DNA of 64,000 nucleotides from JAFGBM01 sp964610155 (lineage in GTDB: Bacteria > Actinomycetota > Actinomycetes > Actinomycetales > Demequinaceae). The position numbers and the translations under genes were made by a program. The DNA lies in NCBI GenBank assembly GCA_964610155.1, contig CAZSUY010000008.1, forward strand, positions 49,999 through 113,998. Direction: 5' to 3'. The notes below the pieces were generated by a model that was not told the origin of the DNA, ran no database searches, and saw nothing but the letters and a program-made list of their open reading frames with translations. This document shows, piece after piece, positions 1 to 7,993 of the stretch; position 1 is the first letter of the stretch; every line of letters begins with the position of its first letter.

Positions 1-1180
1 GCTCGGGATTCCTATTGGTCCATGCGGACTCTGTGGCCTCTCGAACCGCGCGCTCGACGATGCCCAGCCGTTTATGGAGCGCGTCAGCCTTCGCCTTAGG
101 GACGCGGCCGACCGCCTCGAAGCGATCTTGGATGCTGTGGAGGGCCACCTTGACGGTTGCCAAGTCGGTGATGGGTAGGAGAGCTTCGGCCTCCGCGAGG
201 ATGGCCTCCTTCTTCTGAAGGTTCGATTCCTCGGTAACTCTCTCAACGTCGAGAACCGCCCGACGCGACTCGAAGAAGGAGTCCTGGGCCGATTGGAAGC
301 GCTTCCATAATTCGTCGTCGCTCTGCTTCCGGCCCCGACCGGCGGCTTTCCACTCGGCCATGAGGCCGCGGTACTCGCGCGCGGTCTCTTCCCACTTTGT
401 CGAGGAGACAAGTTCCTCGGCGCGTTTCACCAGGGCCTCTTTGAGATCGGCGACGGTGGAGTTGTTCTTCTCAAGTTCGGTGAAGTGGCGCTTCCGAGTC
501 TTCTCAAAGGTAGAGCGGGCATGTGCGAAGCGCTGCCACAAAGCATGCTCCGCCTCCTTCCCGATCCGAAGGGACGACTTCTGTGCTTCTTTCCAGGCGT
601 CTAGGAGGCCTCGGAGTTCGGCGGTGTCGTCCTTCCAGCGGATGGAACCGATGGGTTTCGCCGCGATCTCTTCGGCTCGAAGGACGAGGGCTTCACGTTC
701 GGCTTCGGCGGCGGCGCGTAAGGTTTCCCGCTCAGCGGCCATTTTATCTCGCAGGGCGGTCGCCTTTTTAGAAACAACCGCGAGCCGCTTCCGGTACGCC
801 GTGAAGCTTCCGATGCTATCCGGGGAGGTGAGGACGGCCTCCGCTGCCTTGAGGGACTCGTCGATGTCCCTCAGTGTCGGCTCAGAGGCCTCTAACCTGG
901 CGTGGAACCGTTCGAGCGCCGCGACATGATCGAAGTACTTGCGAATGTAGGGAAGCAGGGGGTCGTCCCCCTCGGCGAGGCCAAGGATATGCCGAGTCTC
1001 ACCATCGATCAGGATGCAATTCCCTCCCTCGACCGCTCCATGCTTCGACGCCGAGGCGATGTCCTTGGCGTCCAGGTCGGAAACGACCGGAACCTTCACC
1101 GGATGGCGGGACCTCGCCGCGAGGGCCGCAGGGGTGGGGGGCTTCGGTCGAGGAGCCTCGCTGGGTTTCGGTGTGCTCAC
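1..1180 (-). CDS. DUF349 domain protein, 3' end cut by window edge
   Basis: Role unknown; DUF349 proteins are defined by repeated helical units and no activity can be read from the sequence. 393 codons are visible and the reading frame is still open at base 1. The GTG start at 1178-1180 overlaps the TGA of the upstream cyclophilin gene (GTGA), so the two are probably co-translated. A proline-rich head (about residues 4-20) is followed by a segment with GLAEGDDPLLPYI and then long charged helices. Two DUF349-type units are recognisable from the repeated patterns ALWQRFAHARSTF (near residue 213) and ELWKRFQSAQDSFF (near residue 289), about 76 residues apart. Cytoplasmic, since no signal or membrane segment is visible. 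Family assignment is firm, function is not. Confidence 0.82.
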   Translation of the reverse strand, partial: MSTPKPSEAPRPKPPTPAALAARSRHPVKVPVVSDLDAKDIASASKHGAVEGGNCILIDGETRHILGLAEGDDPLLPYIRKYFDHVAALERFHARLEASEPTLRDIDESLKAAEAVLTSPDSIGSFTAYRKRLAVVSKKATALRDKMAAERETLRAAAEAEREALVLRAEEIAAKPIGSIRWKDDTAELRGLLDAWKEAQKSSLRIGKEAEHALWQRFAHARSTFEKTRKRHFTELEKNNSTVADLKEALVKRAEELVSSTKWEETAREYRGLMAEWKAAGRGRKQSDDELWKRFQSAQDSFFESRRAVLDVERVTEESNLQKKEAILAEAEALLPITDLATVKVALHSIQDRFEAVGRVPKAKADALHKRLGIVERAVREATESAWTNRNPE

Positions 1181-1938
1181 TGAACGGATGCCTTCCGGAG
1201 AATGACAGGCTCCGCGGGGCGACCATCGGACAAGCCCGTATCGGTGCCAACCGCCGCGATTGCTTCTATGATATCGAGTCCATCGGTGACCATTCCAAAC
1301 ACGGTATACCCACCGGCGGAATCCGAGCCGATGTAGGAATCCTGGTAGACGATGAAGAACTGGCTGCCCATCGAATAGCCGTTATCACCCTGACGGGCCA
1401 TGGCAACCGTCCCGGCCGGATAGAAGTCGTCATCGGGGGCGTTCTCCACGGGCCCGAAGCTGTATCCGGGCCCTCCGGTACCAGTCCCGGTCGGGTCTCC
1501 GCACTGGAGGACGTAGATGCCGTCCGTCACCAGGCGGTGGCAGGGGGTCTCATCAAAGTAGCTTTGCTCGGACAGGTAGACGAAAGAACCCACCGCTTGG
1601 GGTGCAATGGCACCGTCAAGGCTCAAGGTCAGAGAACCTTGGTCGGTCTCGATGGAGGCGATCCATTCGCGTCCTTCGGCATAGCCCGCTGGCGGGCCAA
1701 GTGAGGGGGTGGAGGTATTCGGGGAGGGGGTCAACCGTGGGGTCGATGTAGGGGTATCGGTCGGGGAGTTGGCTCCCATGATCGCGACCGCGCCACTCCC
1801 AAGGAGGAGTGTTCCGACGGTGATCGCACCAACGACCTGCTGCCGTTTCCGACGGCGCGCCCGGCGTAGGGTGAGTTTCGCTTCGAAATGCTCGTGGCGT
1901 CGCTTCTGTGCGGCGCGAGATTGCTTCTTTGTAGGCAT
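1177..1938 (-). CDS. membrane-anchored cyclophilin-type peptidyl-prolyl isomerase
   Basis: Predicted peptidyl-prolyl cis-trans isomerase of the cyclophilin fold, 253 aa. A highly basic N-terminus (about 1-34) precedes one hydrophobic segment (about 35-57) and a Thr/Pro/Ser-rich linker (about 58-82), so the catalytic domain should lie outside the membrane. Cyclophilin blocks are visible: CHRLV, QCGDPTGTGTGGPGY, MGSQFFIVY and FGMVTDGLDII. The usual FHR triplet reads CHR here. An SD-like GGAGGGG lies just before the ATG. It is divergent from hisS across 57 bp and overlaps the following DUF349 gene by 4 bp. A cyclophilin near hisS fits the actinobacterial neighbourhood. Substrate unknown. Confidence 0.9.
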   Translation of the reverse strand: MPTKKQSRAAQKRRHEHFEAKLTLRRARRRKRQQVVGAITVGTLLLGSGAVAIMGANSPTDTPTSTPRLTPSPNTSTPSLGPPAGYAEGREWIASIETDQGSLTLSLDGAIAPQAVGSFVYLSEQSYFDETPCHRLVTDGIYVLQCGDPTGTGTGGPGYSFGPVENAPDDDFYPAGTVAMARQGDNGYSMGSQFFIVYQDSYIGSDSAGGYTVFGMVTDGLDIIEAIAAVGTDTGLSDGRPAEPVILRKASVQ

Positions 1939-1962
1939 GGCCCCTCCGGGTGTCGCCTCGTA

Positions 1963-1968
1963 AGTCTA
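1963..1968 (-). promoter_or_regulatory. -10 box TAGACT for cyclophilin gene
   Basis: Read on the minus strand, TAGACT lies 24 nt before the cyclophilin ATG. A start site about 7 nt downstream would leave a leader of about 18 nt carrying the GGAGGGG ribosome-binding site. The same hexamer recurs before aspS, efp, rpoZ and metK in this window. No convincing -35 is visible. Confidence 0.5.
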
Positions 1969-1983
1969 GGCGGTCAAGAGTGG

Positions 1984-1989
1984 AACAAT
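1984..1989 (+). promoter_or_regulatory. possible variant -10 AACAAT before hisS
   Basis: AACAAT ends exactly 6 nt before the hisS ATG, the geometry of the leaderless TAGnnT boxes elsewhere in the window, but the first base is A rather than T. The same hexamer precedes aroC with a 7-nt gap. There is no SD before hisS, which supports a leaderless message. Tentative. Confidence 0.3.
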
Positions 1990-1995
1990 GTGCGC

Positions 1996-3333
1996 ATGAG
2001 CCGTGTCGCCCCACTCTCCGGGTTTCCCGAATGGACACCGGCGGGGCGGGTCGTCGAGCGTCACGTGCTTGATACACTCCGTGACGAATTTGAGCTTCAT
2101 GGCTTCGTGGAAGTTGAGACACGCGCGGTCGAACCCCTCGACCGGCTTTCTGGCGATTCAGAGGCCTCAAAAGAGATCTATGCGCTCAGGCGCCTACGGG
2201 CGGACGACGTGGACGGCGACTCTGGGCTCGGTCTCCATTTCGACCTGACGGTGCCGTTCGCCCGCTACGTTGAGGAGTTCTCCGGTCACCTGACCTTTCC
2301 CTTCAGGCGCTATCAGATCCAGAAGGTATGGCGGGGGGAGAGGCCACAGGACGGCCGGTTCCGGGAGTTTTATCAGGCCGACATCGATGTCGTCGGACGC
2401 GATGTCCTCCCGACGTATGTCGACGCAGAGGTCGCGATCGTCATGATCCGCGCCCTTTCGAGGCTTCCCATCCCCAAGGTCAAGATGCGGATCAACAATC
2501 GTAAGATCGTCGAACACTTCTTCCGCGCCATCGGAGTTGAGGACATCGATGGAACGCTACGGAACGTCGACAAGCTGCCGAAGATCGGGCCCGACGGGGT
2601 GCGTGAACTCTTAGCCGGAAAGGGACTCAAAGTGGGGGCGATCGATGGGGTGCTAGCCCTCTCGGCCGTCTCTGGCTCGGAGGGGAAATTCGTCGAGGAA
2701 CTGCGCCTCGTTCTGGGAAAGGCCGGCGCCACGGCGGAGTTGTTCGATGAGGGGATTGCGGAACTCAAGGAAGTCGTCGCCGCGATCAATGCCGAGGCCC
2801 CTGGGACGGCTAGCGCCGACCTCAGTATCGCTCGGGGACTCGACTACTACACCGGGTCGGTCTTCGAGACCTTCCTCGAGGGTCACGAGGATCTTGGATC
2901 GATCTGTTCTGGTGGGAGGTATGAATCCCTCGTAGCCGGAGGTGGTTATCCGGGCATCGGGATGTCGATTGGGGTCTCGCGCCTTGTCGGGAGGATGTTG
3001 TCCCAGAACCTTTCAGTCGCGACCAGGGCTGTTCCGACGGCCGTGCTGGTCGCGGTCGTAGACGAGGAGGCTCGCCCCGCCTCCGACTCGATCGCGGCCC
3101 TCCTACGGGTAAGAGGCATTTCCACCGAGGTATCGCCATCGGCCGCGAAGTTTGGCAAGCAGATCCAACTGGCGGATCGAAAAGGAATCCCATTCGTATG
3201 GTTCCCAGGCGAGGATGGTGAGGACGGCACTGGAGAAGTGAAGGACATCAGGTCGGGAGACCAGGTCGTGGCGAATGCCAACGAGTGGATCCCGCCCGCC
3301 GAGGATCTCAAGCCTCGGGTCGAACGCGGATAG
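1996..3333 (+). CDS. hisS: histidyl-tRNA synthetase
   Basis: Charges tRNA-His with histidine (cytoplasm, class II synthetase), 445 aa, normal family length. The class II motif 2 region is visible around residues 102-120 (FRRYQIQKVWRGERP, then FREFYQADIDVVG). The histidine-specific RGLDYYTGSVFE block is near residue 280 and SGGRYESLVAGG follows. The C-terminal anticodon-binding domain starts near residue 345. I chose ATG 1996 because the open frame upstream encodes no family-like sequence and overlaps the divergent cyclophilin gene. aspS follows after 38 bp, as expected in actinobacteria. No T-box is possible in the short upstream gap. Confidence 0.96.
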   Translation: MSRVAPLSGFPEWTPAGRVVERHVLDTLRDEFELHGFVEVETRAVEPLDRLSGDSEASKEIYALRRLRADDVDGDSGLGLHFDLTVPFARYVEEFSGHLTFPFRRYQIQKVWRGERPQDGRFREFYQADIDVVGRDVLPTYVDAEVAIVMIRALSRLPIPKVKMRINNRKIVEHFFRAIGVEDIDGTLRNVDKLPKIGPDGVRELLAGKGLKVGAIDGVLALSAVSGSEGKFVEELRLVLGKAGATAELFDEGIAELKEVVAAINAEAPGTASADLSIARGLDYYTGSVFETFLEGHEDLGSICSGGRYESLVAGGGYPGIGMSIGVSRLVGRMLSQNLSVATRAVPTAVLVAVVDEEARPASDSIAALLRVRGISTEVSPSAAKFGKQIQLADRKGIPFVWFPGEDGEDGTGEVKDIRSGDQVVANANEWIPPAEDLKPRVERG

Positions 3334-3336
3334 ACT
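3331..3336 (+). promoter_or_regulatory. -10 box TAGACT overlapping hisS stop codon
   Basis: TAGACT begins with the TAG stop codon of hisS. A start site near 3343 would give aspS a leader of about 29 nt carrying the SD AAGGA at 3361-3365. The same stop/promoter overlap is seen at gmk, coaBC and the lipid kinase gene. Confidence 0.45.
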
Positions 3337-3371
3337 GACCCCGGCAATTCGACCTCGATCAAGGACAGCCC

Positions 3372-5168
3372 GTGCTCCGCACCACCCTCGCAGGAAACCT
3401 CCGCGCCACCGATGATGGCGCGACCGTCATCCTCGCCGGATGGGTGGGTCGCAGGAGGGATCACGGCGGCGTGGCCTTCATCGACCTACGCGATTCGTCC
3501 GGGTTCGCTCAGGTGGTGATCCGCGAAGATGTGGCACATGCGCTCAGAGCGGAGTTCGTCATTCAGGTGACAGGGAAGGTTAGGCTGCGCCCCGAGGGTA
3601 GCGCCAACCCAAACCTTCCTTCCGGTGAGGTCGAGGTCGTCGCCGAGGATGTGGTCGTCCTCAACGAGTCGGCCCCCTTGCCTTTTCCCATCGACGAGTA
3701 CGTCACCGTCGGCGAGGAGGCTAGGCTCAAGCACCGTTACCTGGACCTCAGGCGGCCACGACAGCGCGAGGTCATCGTGCTCCGCAGCGAGGTCAACAAG
3801 GCCGCTCGCCGGGTCATGGATCGCCACGACTTCCTCGAGATCGAGACCCCAACTCTGACCCGCTCCACCCCCGAGGGGGCGAGGGACTTCATCGTGCCAG
3901 CCCGGCTTTCCCCAGGATCGTGGTACGCCCTGCCCCAGTCCCCCCAACTGTTCAAGCAGCTCCTCATGGTCGCGGGGATGGAGCGCTACTACCAGATCGC
4001 CCGGTGTTACAGGGACGAGGACTTCCGGGCTGACCGTCAGCCGGAGTTCACCCAGCTCGACATCGAGATGAGCTTTGTCGACCAGGACGACATCATCGCT
4101 ATCGGCGAGGAGGTCGTAAAGGAACTATGGGCGCTCATCGGACACGAGGTCGTCACTCCTATCCCTCGCCTGACCTACGCCGAAGCCATGCGCCGATTCG
4201 GCACCGACAAACCCGACCTCAGGTACGGGCTGGAACTGGTCGAGTTGAAGGAGTACTTCAAGGACACCCCCTTCCGAGTGTTCCAGGCCGACTATGTGGG
4301 GGCCGTCGTCATGCCCGGCGGTGCCTCCCAGCCGCGCAAGACCCTCGACGCCTGGCAGGACTGGGCGAAACAGAGGGGGGCGAAGGGCCTCGCCTACGTC
4401 CTGGTTGAAGAGGGCGGAGAGTTCGGCGGGCCGGTCGCCAAGAATCTCTCCGACGAGGAACGGGCCGGACTCGTCGCGGTGACGGGGGCCTCCCCCGGCG
4501 ACTGTGTCTTTTTCGCCGCCGGGCCGACCGAGTCATCCCGCGCGCTCCTGGGGGCGGTCCGGGAGGAGATCGCGAGCCGCCTTTCCCTAGCGAAGGAAGG
4601 AGACTTCGCCTTCACGTGGATCGTCGACGCCCTCCTCTTCAAGCCCGTCGTCGCGGATGACGAGGACGTCGCCCTGGGCTCGGGGGCCTGGACCGCCGTC
4701 CATCACGCCTTCACGAGTCCCAAGCCCGAATGGATCGACCGATTTGAGGAGGACCCAGGGGCGGCGCTCGCCTACGCCTACGACATCGTCTGCAACGGAA
4801 ACGAGATCGGCGGGGGGTCCATCCGTATCCACCGGCGCGACGTCCAGGAGCGGGTGTTCAAACTCATGGGCATCGGCCCAGAGGAGGCGAACGAGAAGTT
4901 CGGCTTCCTCCTGGATGCCTTCCAATTCGGCGCCCCGCCCCACGGGGGTATCGCGTTCGGCTGGGATCGGTGCGTCGTCCTCCTGGCCGGGGCCGAGTCC
5001 ATCCGGGACTCCATCGCCTTCCCCAAGTCGGGCGGCGGCTACGACCCCCTGACCCAGGCCCCTGCGCCCATCACCGCACAGCAGCGCAAGGAGGCCGGCG
5101 TGGACTTCAAGCCGAAGCCCAGCGCGAAGGGCGCCGAGGCAGATTCCAACGACGCGACGCCCAAGTAG
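3372..5168 (+). CDS. aspS: aspartyl-tRNA synthetase (bacterial type)
   Basis: Attaches aspartate to tRNA-Asp (cytoplasm, class IIb), 598 aa, typical of bacterial AspRS with the GAD insertion. An N-terminal OB-fold carries GWVGRRRDHGGVAFIDLRD. Motif 2 is near residue 215 (CYRDEDFRADRQPEFTQLD), the GAD insertion covers about 285-400, and the C-terminal motif 3 region reads PPHGGIAFGWDRCVVLLAG. GTG start with SD AAGGA spaced 6 nt. The last ~25 residues are a Lys/Ala-rich tail. It converges on a minus-strand membrane gene only 9 bp away, and a hairpin covers both stops. Whether it also charges tRNA-Asn cannot be told, as no gatCAB is in view. Confidence 0.97.
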   Translation: MLRTTLAGNLRATDDGATVILAGWVGRRRDHGGVAFIDLRDSSGFAQVVIREDVAHALRAEFVIQVTGKVRLRPEGSANPNLPSGEVEVVAEDVVVLNESAPLPFPIDEYVTVGEEARLKHRYLDLRRPRQREVIVLRSEVNKAARRVMDRHDFLEIETPTLTRSTPEGARDFIVPARLSPGSWYALPQSPQLFKQLLMVAGMERYYQIARCYRDEDFRADRQPEFTQLDIEMSFVDQDDIIAIGEEVVKELWALIGHEVVTPIPRLTYAEAMRRFGTDKPDLRYGLELVELKEYFKDTPFRVFQADYVGAVVMPGGASQPRKTLDAWQDWAKQRGAKGLAYVLVEEGGEFGGPVAKNLSDEERAGLVAVTGASPGDCVFFAAGPTESSRALLGAVREEIASRLSLAKEGDFAFTWIVDALLFKPVVADDEDVALGSGAWTAVHHAFTSPKPEWIDRFEEDPGAALAYAYDIVCNGNEIGGGSIRIHRRDVQERVFKLMGIGPEEANEKFGFLLDAFQFGAPPHGGIAFGWDRCVVLLAGAESIRDSIAFPKSGGGYDPLTQAPAPITAQQRKEAGVDFKPKPSAKGAEADSNDATPK

Positions 5169-5181
5169 CGGACGCCGCTAC
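5165..5181. terminator. perfect hairpin shared by two convergent stop codons
   Basis: A 7-bp perfect inverted repeat (GTAGCGG / CCGCTAC, loop ACG) spans the TAG of aspS (5166-5168) and the TAG of the minus-strand membrane gene (5178-5180). It may be a bidirectional terminator or stall point, but there is no U-tract on either side. Confidence 0.5.
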
Positions 5182-5672
5182 AGCTGGTTGACGGCCTCTT
5201 GCGCTCCTTGGCGCAACAGGTCGGAGAAGACGTCGGGGTTGAGCCCGTAGACAAGGGCGGCGACGGACACGAAGATGATCCCGGCCAGCCACCGCGTATA
5301 GATTCCCCGGGTGCGGAAGAAAAGCACGACGGCCAGGGCGCCGAGCATGGCCGCCCCGAGGGTCTTGACGTCCCCAAGGGGCACGAGGTAGCCGCCCACA
5401 TCCGCCTCTTCCTGCCCGAGCCACTCCGCGAGGTTCCAGGAGACGTCGAACATCATGAAGGCGAGGAGGGCGACGAGCACGGCACCCATCCCCCAGGAGG
5501 CCCACTTGGTCGATTCGCCCTCGACCCGATACATCTCGTACGCGACGGTGGGGATGAGGGTAAGCACGATGACGAGCGGGGTGCTCGTCGCCAAGCCGAT
5601 GGCGATACCGATCACGGCGAGGAGGGAAAGGCCGAGGCAGATAGGGGTTGCGTTCTTCGTGGGACGGGCCAT
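5178..5672 (-). CDS. multipass membrane protein, unknown function
   Basis: 164-aa integral membrane protein with no family I recognise. Five hydrophobic segments are visible, roughly residues 9-28, 31-46, 58-78, 101-117 and 126-142. Short polar loops follow, including EGESTK after the second and GQEEADVGGY after the third segment. No catalytic motif seen. ATG start at 5672 with no SD; a TAGAGT box ends 6 nt before it, suggesting a leaderless message separate from the MMPL genes upstream (32-bp gap). It converges on aspS. Confidence 0.7.
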   Translation of the reverse strand: MARPTKNATPICLGLSLLAVIGIAIGLATSTPLVIVLTLIPTVAYEMYRVEGESTKWASWGMGAVLVALLAFMMFDVSWNLAEWLGQEEADVGGYLVPLGDVKTLGAAMLGALAVVLFFRTRGIYTRWLAGIIFVSVAALVYGLNPDVFSDLLRQGAQEAVNQL

Positions 5673-5678
5673 GGCTCA

Positions 5679-5684
5679 ACTCTA
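5679..5684 (-). promoter_or_regulatory. leaderless-type -10 TAGAGT (N6) ATG
   Basis: On the minus strand TAGAGT is followed by 6 nt and then the ATG of the membrane protein gene. Predicted start site is the A of ATG. No SD is present. Confidence 0.55.
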
Positions 5685-5704
5685 GGGCCGGGTTTCGCCC
5701 TTCT

Positions 5705-7975
5705 CTAGTGGGTTCGCGGCATTGCAGAGGAGTCGTGGGATAGGCCACTCCGGCGGTGAAGGCGCCGGAGGGGGGCGGGGGCCCACCAGTTCCAGTCGCC
5801 CAGCAGGGTCATCGTCGCGGGAACGAGGAACATTCGGACCAGGGTGGCGTCTATGAAGACGGCGAACGCGAGTCCGAGCCCGACCTCCTTGATCACCAGC
5901 ATGTGCCCGGCCGCAAAGCCCAGGAACACCAGTATGACGATGGCCGCCGCGGACGTGATGATCCGGGCCGAGCGCTGGAGGCCGAGCCGGACCGCCTCGT
6001 CGTTCGGCACCCCTCGGTCCACGAGCTCCTTGATACGGGAGAGCAGGAAGACCTCGTAGTCCATGGCCAGGCCAAAACCGAAGGCCAGGATGAGGATGAC
6101 GACGTAGGTCTCGACCCCGTCCGGTGACGCGAATCCGAGCAACCCCTCGAGGTTGCCCCACTGGAATATCCATACCAGGATCCCGATGGATGCGGTGAGG
6201 GAGAGGGCGTTGACCAGAAGGGCCTTGATTGGGACGAGGAGGGAGCCCGTCATGAGGAAGAGCAGCACGAGCGTGGAGAGGACCACCAGCGAGAGCGCGA
6301 TGGGCGCGCCGTCCTGGATCGCATCGACGAAGTCGATCTGATTGGCCGCCTTCCCCCCGACGTAGAGAGGGGCGGGGGTTTCCAGGGCCCGGATCTCCGT
6401 GACGACGTTGACGGCGACCGCGCTTCCGGAGTCGGGGTTGTCGAGGTACACGCCCCAGAAGACGACCCCTCCCTGATCGCGGTGGGGGGCGACGTGGACA
6501 ACATGGAGGATCTCGGCGATCTGGTCGGCGATCGCGGCGAATTCGCCAGGCGTCGAATCGGTCATCATGACGATCCCCGGGTCCGCCAAGGGTGGGTAGG
6601 CGAGGGGGAGGTCGGCGAGGTAGGCACGGTCGGGGTCGTCCGGGGGCAGCAGCTCGACGTCCGAGTTGCGCATGTGGATGGAGAGCGCCGGTGCGGCAAG
6701 GGCAAGGAGGATCGCGACGGAAGCCCCGAGGATGGTCCAGGGGCGTTTCTGAACCCACCCCGTCAGGCGCGAGAAGACCCCCTCGTCTTTCGTGACATCC
6801 GAGGTGTGCCGGAAAATGGACCGGATGACGGGAAGGCGGGAGAGAGGGCCCGGCCGTATCAAACGCTCCCCGTACAGGTAGGCCACGGCCGGGATGAGGG
6901 TCAGGGCGGCGGTGAGGGCGGTCACGACGACGCCGAGGGCGGCCACGCCGAACGACCGGAGAATCTCGGGGGCGAAGGCCAGCATCCCGGTCACCGCGAT
7001 GCCGACGGTCACCGCGGAGAAGACAACCGTCCTGCCCGCCGTCTCCATCGCCCTGACGAGCGAGTCCTCGCGGACCCGGGACGAGCCCGCAGCCCCGGCC
7101 TTGGTCATCTCTTCTCGATACCGCGACACGATCAGAAGGCCGTAATCGATGCACAGGCCGATTCCGAGCACGGTGACCACGTTCTGGGCGGAGTTGGACA
7201 CGTCGAAAGGGAAGGTCAGGGCATACACGACGACGAAGCCGCCCGCGATGGAGGCGAAGGCGCCGGCCATTGGGGTGCTTGAGGCGAGCAGGCCGCCGAA
7301 GACCAGCATCATCACAAAGAGGGCAAGAGGAAGGGCGACGGCCTCTCCCACCAGTAGGTCCCGTTCCAGCATGTCCGTGATGCTCTCGTGAATGAGGTCC
7401 ATGGAGAACGTGAAGACTTGCGCATCGGGGTCTACGGTGCGAAGGTCGCTGGCCATGTCCTCGTATAGGGCGATGATCTGGCGATGGACGGAGGTGGGGG
7501 TCTCGGGGGCAACGGTGGTGACCACCATGAATCCGTCCCCGGAAGAGCGCACCAGCATGGAAGAATCGACGCCCTCCGGAAGCCGAGTCCGGCCATACGC
7601 GGGTCCCGGGATGGCCGTCTGGGGCGTGGCGACGGCGGCGACCTCTGGGACGGACACGATGGCCTGCATCCCGGGCTGAAGCGCGGCCGCGATGGCCGGA
7701 TCATTGAGATCGGACACACGGAAGTCGGCGCTGATCGTCGCCCCCTCCCGGGCAGGGGTGGTGTCGGTAAACGTCTTAAGCACCAGGTAACTGTCGGAGC
7801 CTTCGACCTTGGGGGCCTGAAGGGAGGTTCGCTCGCTCAAGTTTCCTGAACCACCGATCCCCACGGTGGCAATCCCATACATGGCGAAGACCGCAACAGC
7901 CCATGCGACGATGACGGCGACGGGGTGACGCTCGACGAAACGGGTGATTCGGGCCAGGGTCCCCATGACGGTCAT
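5705..7975 (-). CDS. MMPL/RND family transporter (copy 1)
   Basis: Predicted proton-driven exporter of the MMPL branch of the RND superfamily, 756 aa, cytoplasmic membrane; substrate unknown (mycobacterial relatives move lipids). Layout: first TM near residues 18-38, a large extracytoplasmic domain (about 40-200), a TM bundle, a second extracytoplasmic domain (about 400-530) and a second TM bundle. The Asp-Tyr pairs used for proton relay in MmpL proteins are both present, CIDYGLLIVSRYRE near residue 276 and AMDYEVFLLSRIKE near 638. Its C-terminus NWWAPAPLRRLHRR closely matches the next gene, so the two are tandem duplicates. It begins 18 bp after copy 2, so probably one message. ATG 7966 is an alternative start. 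Confidence 0.92.
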   Translation of the reverse strand: MTVMGTLARITRFVERHPVAVIVAWAVAVFAMYGIATVGIGGSGNLSERTSLQAPKVEGSDSYLVLKTFTDTTPAREGATISADFRVSDLNDPAIAAALQPGMQAIVSVPEVAAVATPQTAIPGPAYGRTRLPEGVDSSMLVRSSGDGFMVVTTVAPETPTSVHRQIIALYEDMASDLRTVDPDAQVFTFSMDLIHESITDMLERDLLVGEAVALPLALFVMMLVFGGLLASSTPMAGAFASIAGGFVVVYALTFPFDVSNSAQNVVTVLGIGLCIDYGLLIVSRYREEMTKAGAAGSSRVREDSLVRAMETAGRTVVFSAVTVGIAVTGMLAFAPEILRSFGVAALGVVVTALTAALTLIPAVAYLYGERLIRPGPLSRLPVIRSIFRHTSDVTKDEGVFSRLTGWVQKRPWTILGASVAILLALAAPALSIHMRNSDVELLPPDDPDRAYLADLPLAYPPLADPGIVMMTDSTPGEFAAIADQIAEILHVVHVAPHRDQGGVVFWGVYLDNPDSGSAVAVNVVTEIRALETPAPLYVGGKAANQIDFVDAIQDGAPIALSLVVLSTLVLLFLMTGSLLVPIKALLVNALSLTASIGILVWIFQWGNLEGLLGFASPDGVETYVVILILAFGFGLAMDYEVFLLSRIKELVDRGVPNDEAVRLGLQRSARIITSAAAIVILVFLGFAAGHMLVIKEVGLGLAFAVFIDATLVRMFLVPATMTLLGDWNWWAPAPLRRLHRRSGLSHDSSAMPRTH

Positions 7976-7993
7976 GCTATCGGGGGGACCGGC

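Noticed and set aside
360..929. Plus-strand open frame of 189 codons
   Set aside because: It is antisense to the DUF349 gene, and Arg/Ser-rich translation is typical of a GC-rich shadow frame; no SD or family similarity.
1939..1995. T-box leader before hisS (and likewise aspS, alaS)
   Set aside because: Gaps of 57, 38 and 24 bp are far too short for a T-box.
5682..7154. 490-codon minus-strand frame inside the MMPL copy 1 gene
   Set aside because: Different frame of the same strand with Arg/Pro/Gly-rich nonsense; the MMPL frame has all family motifs.
6482..7282. 266-codon plus-strand frame opposite MMPL copy 1
   Set aside because: Asp/Gly/His-rich antisense shadow, mirrored by a similar frame at 7925-8833 opposite copy 2; no recognisable features.
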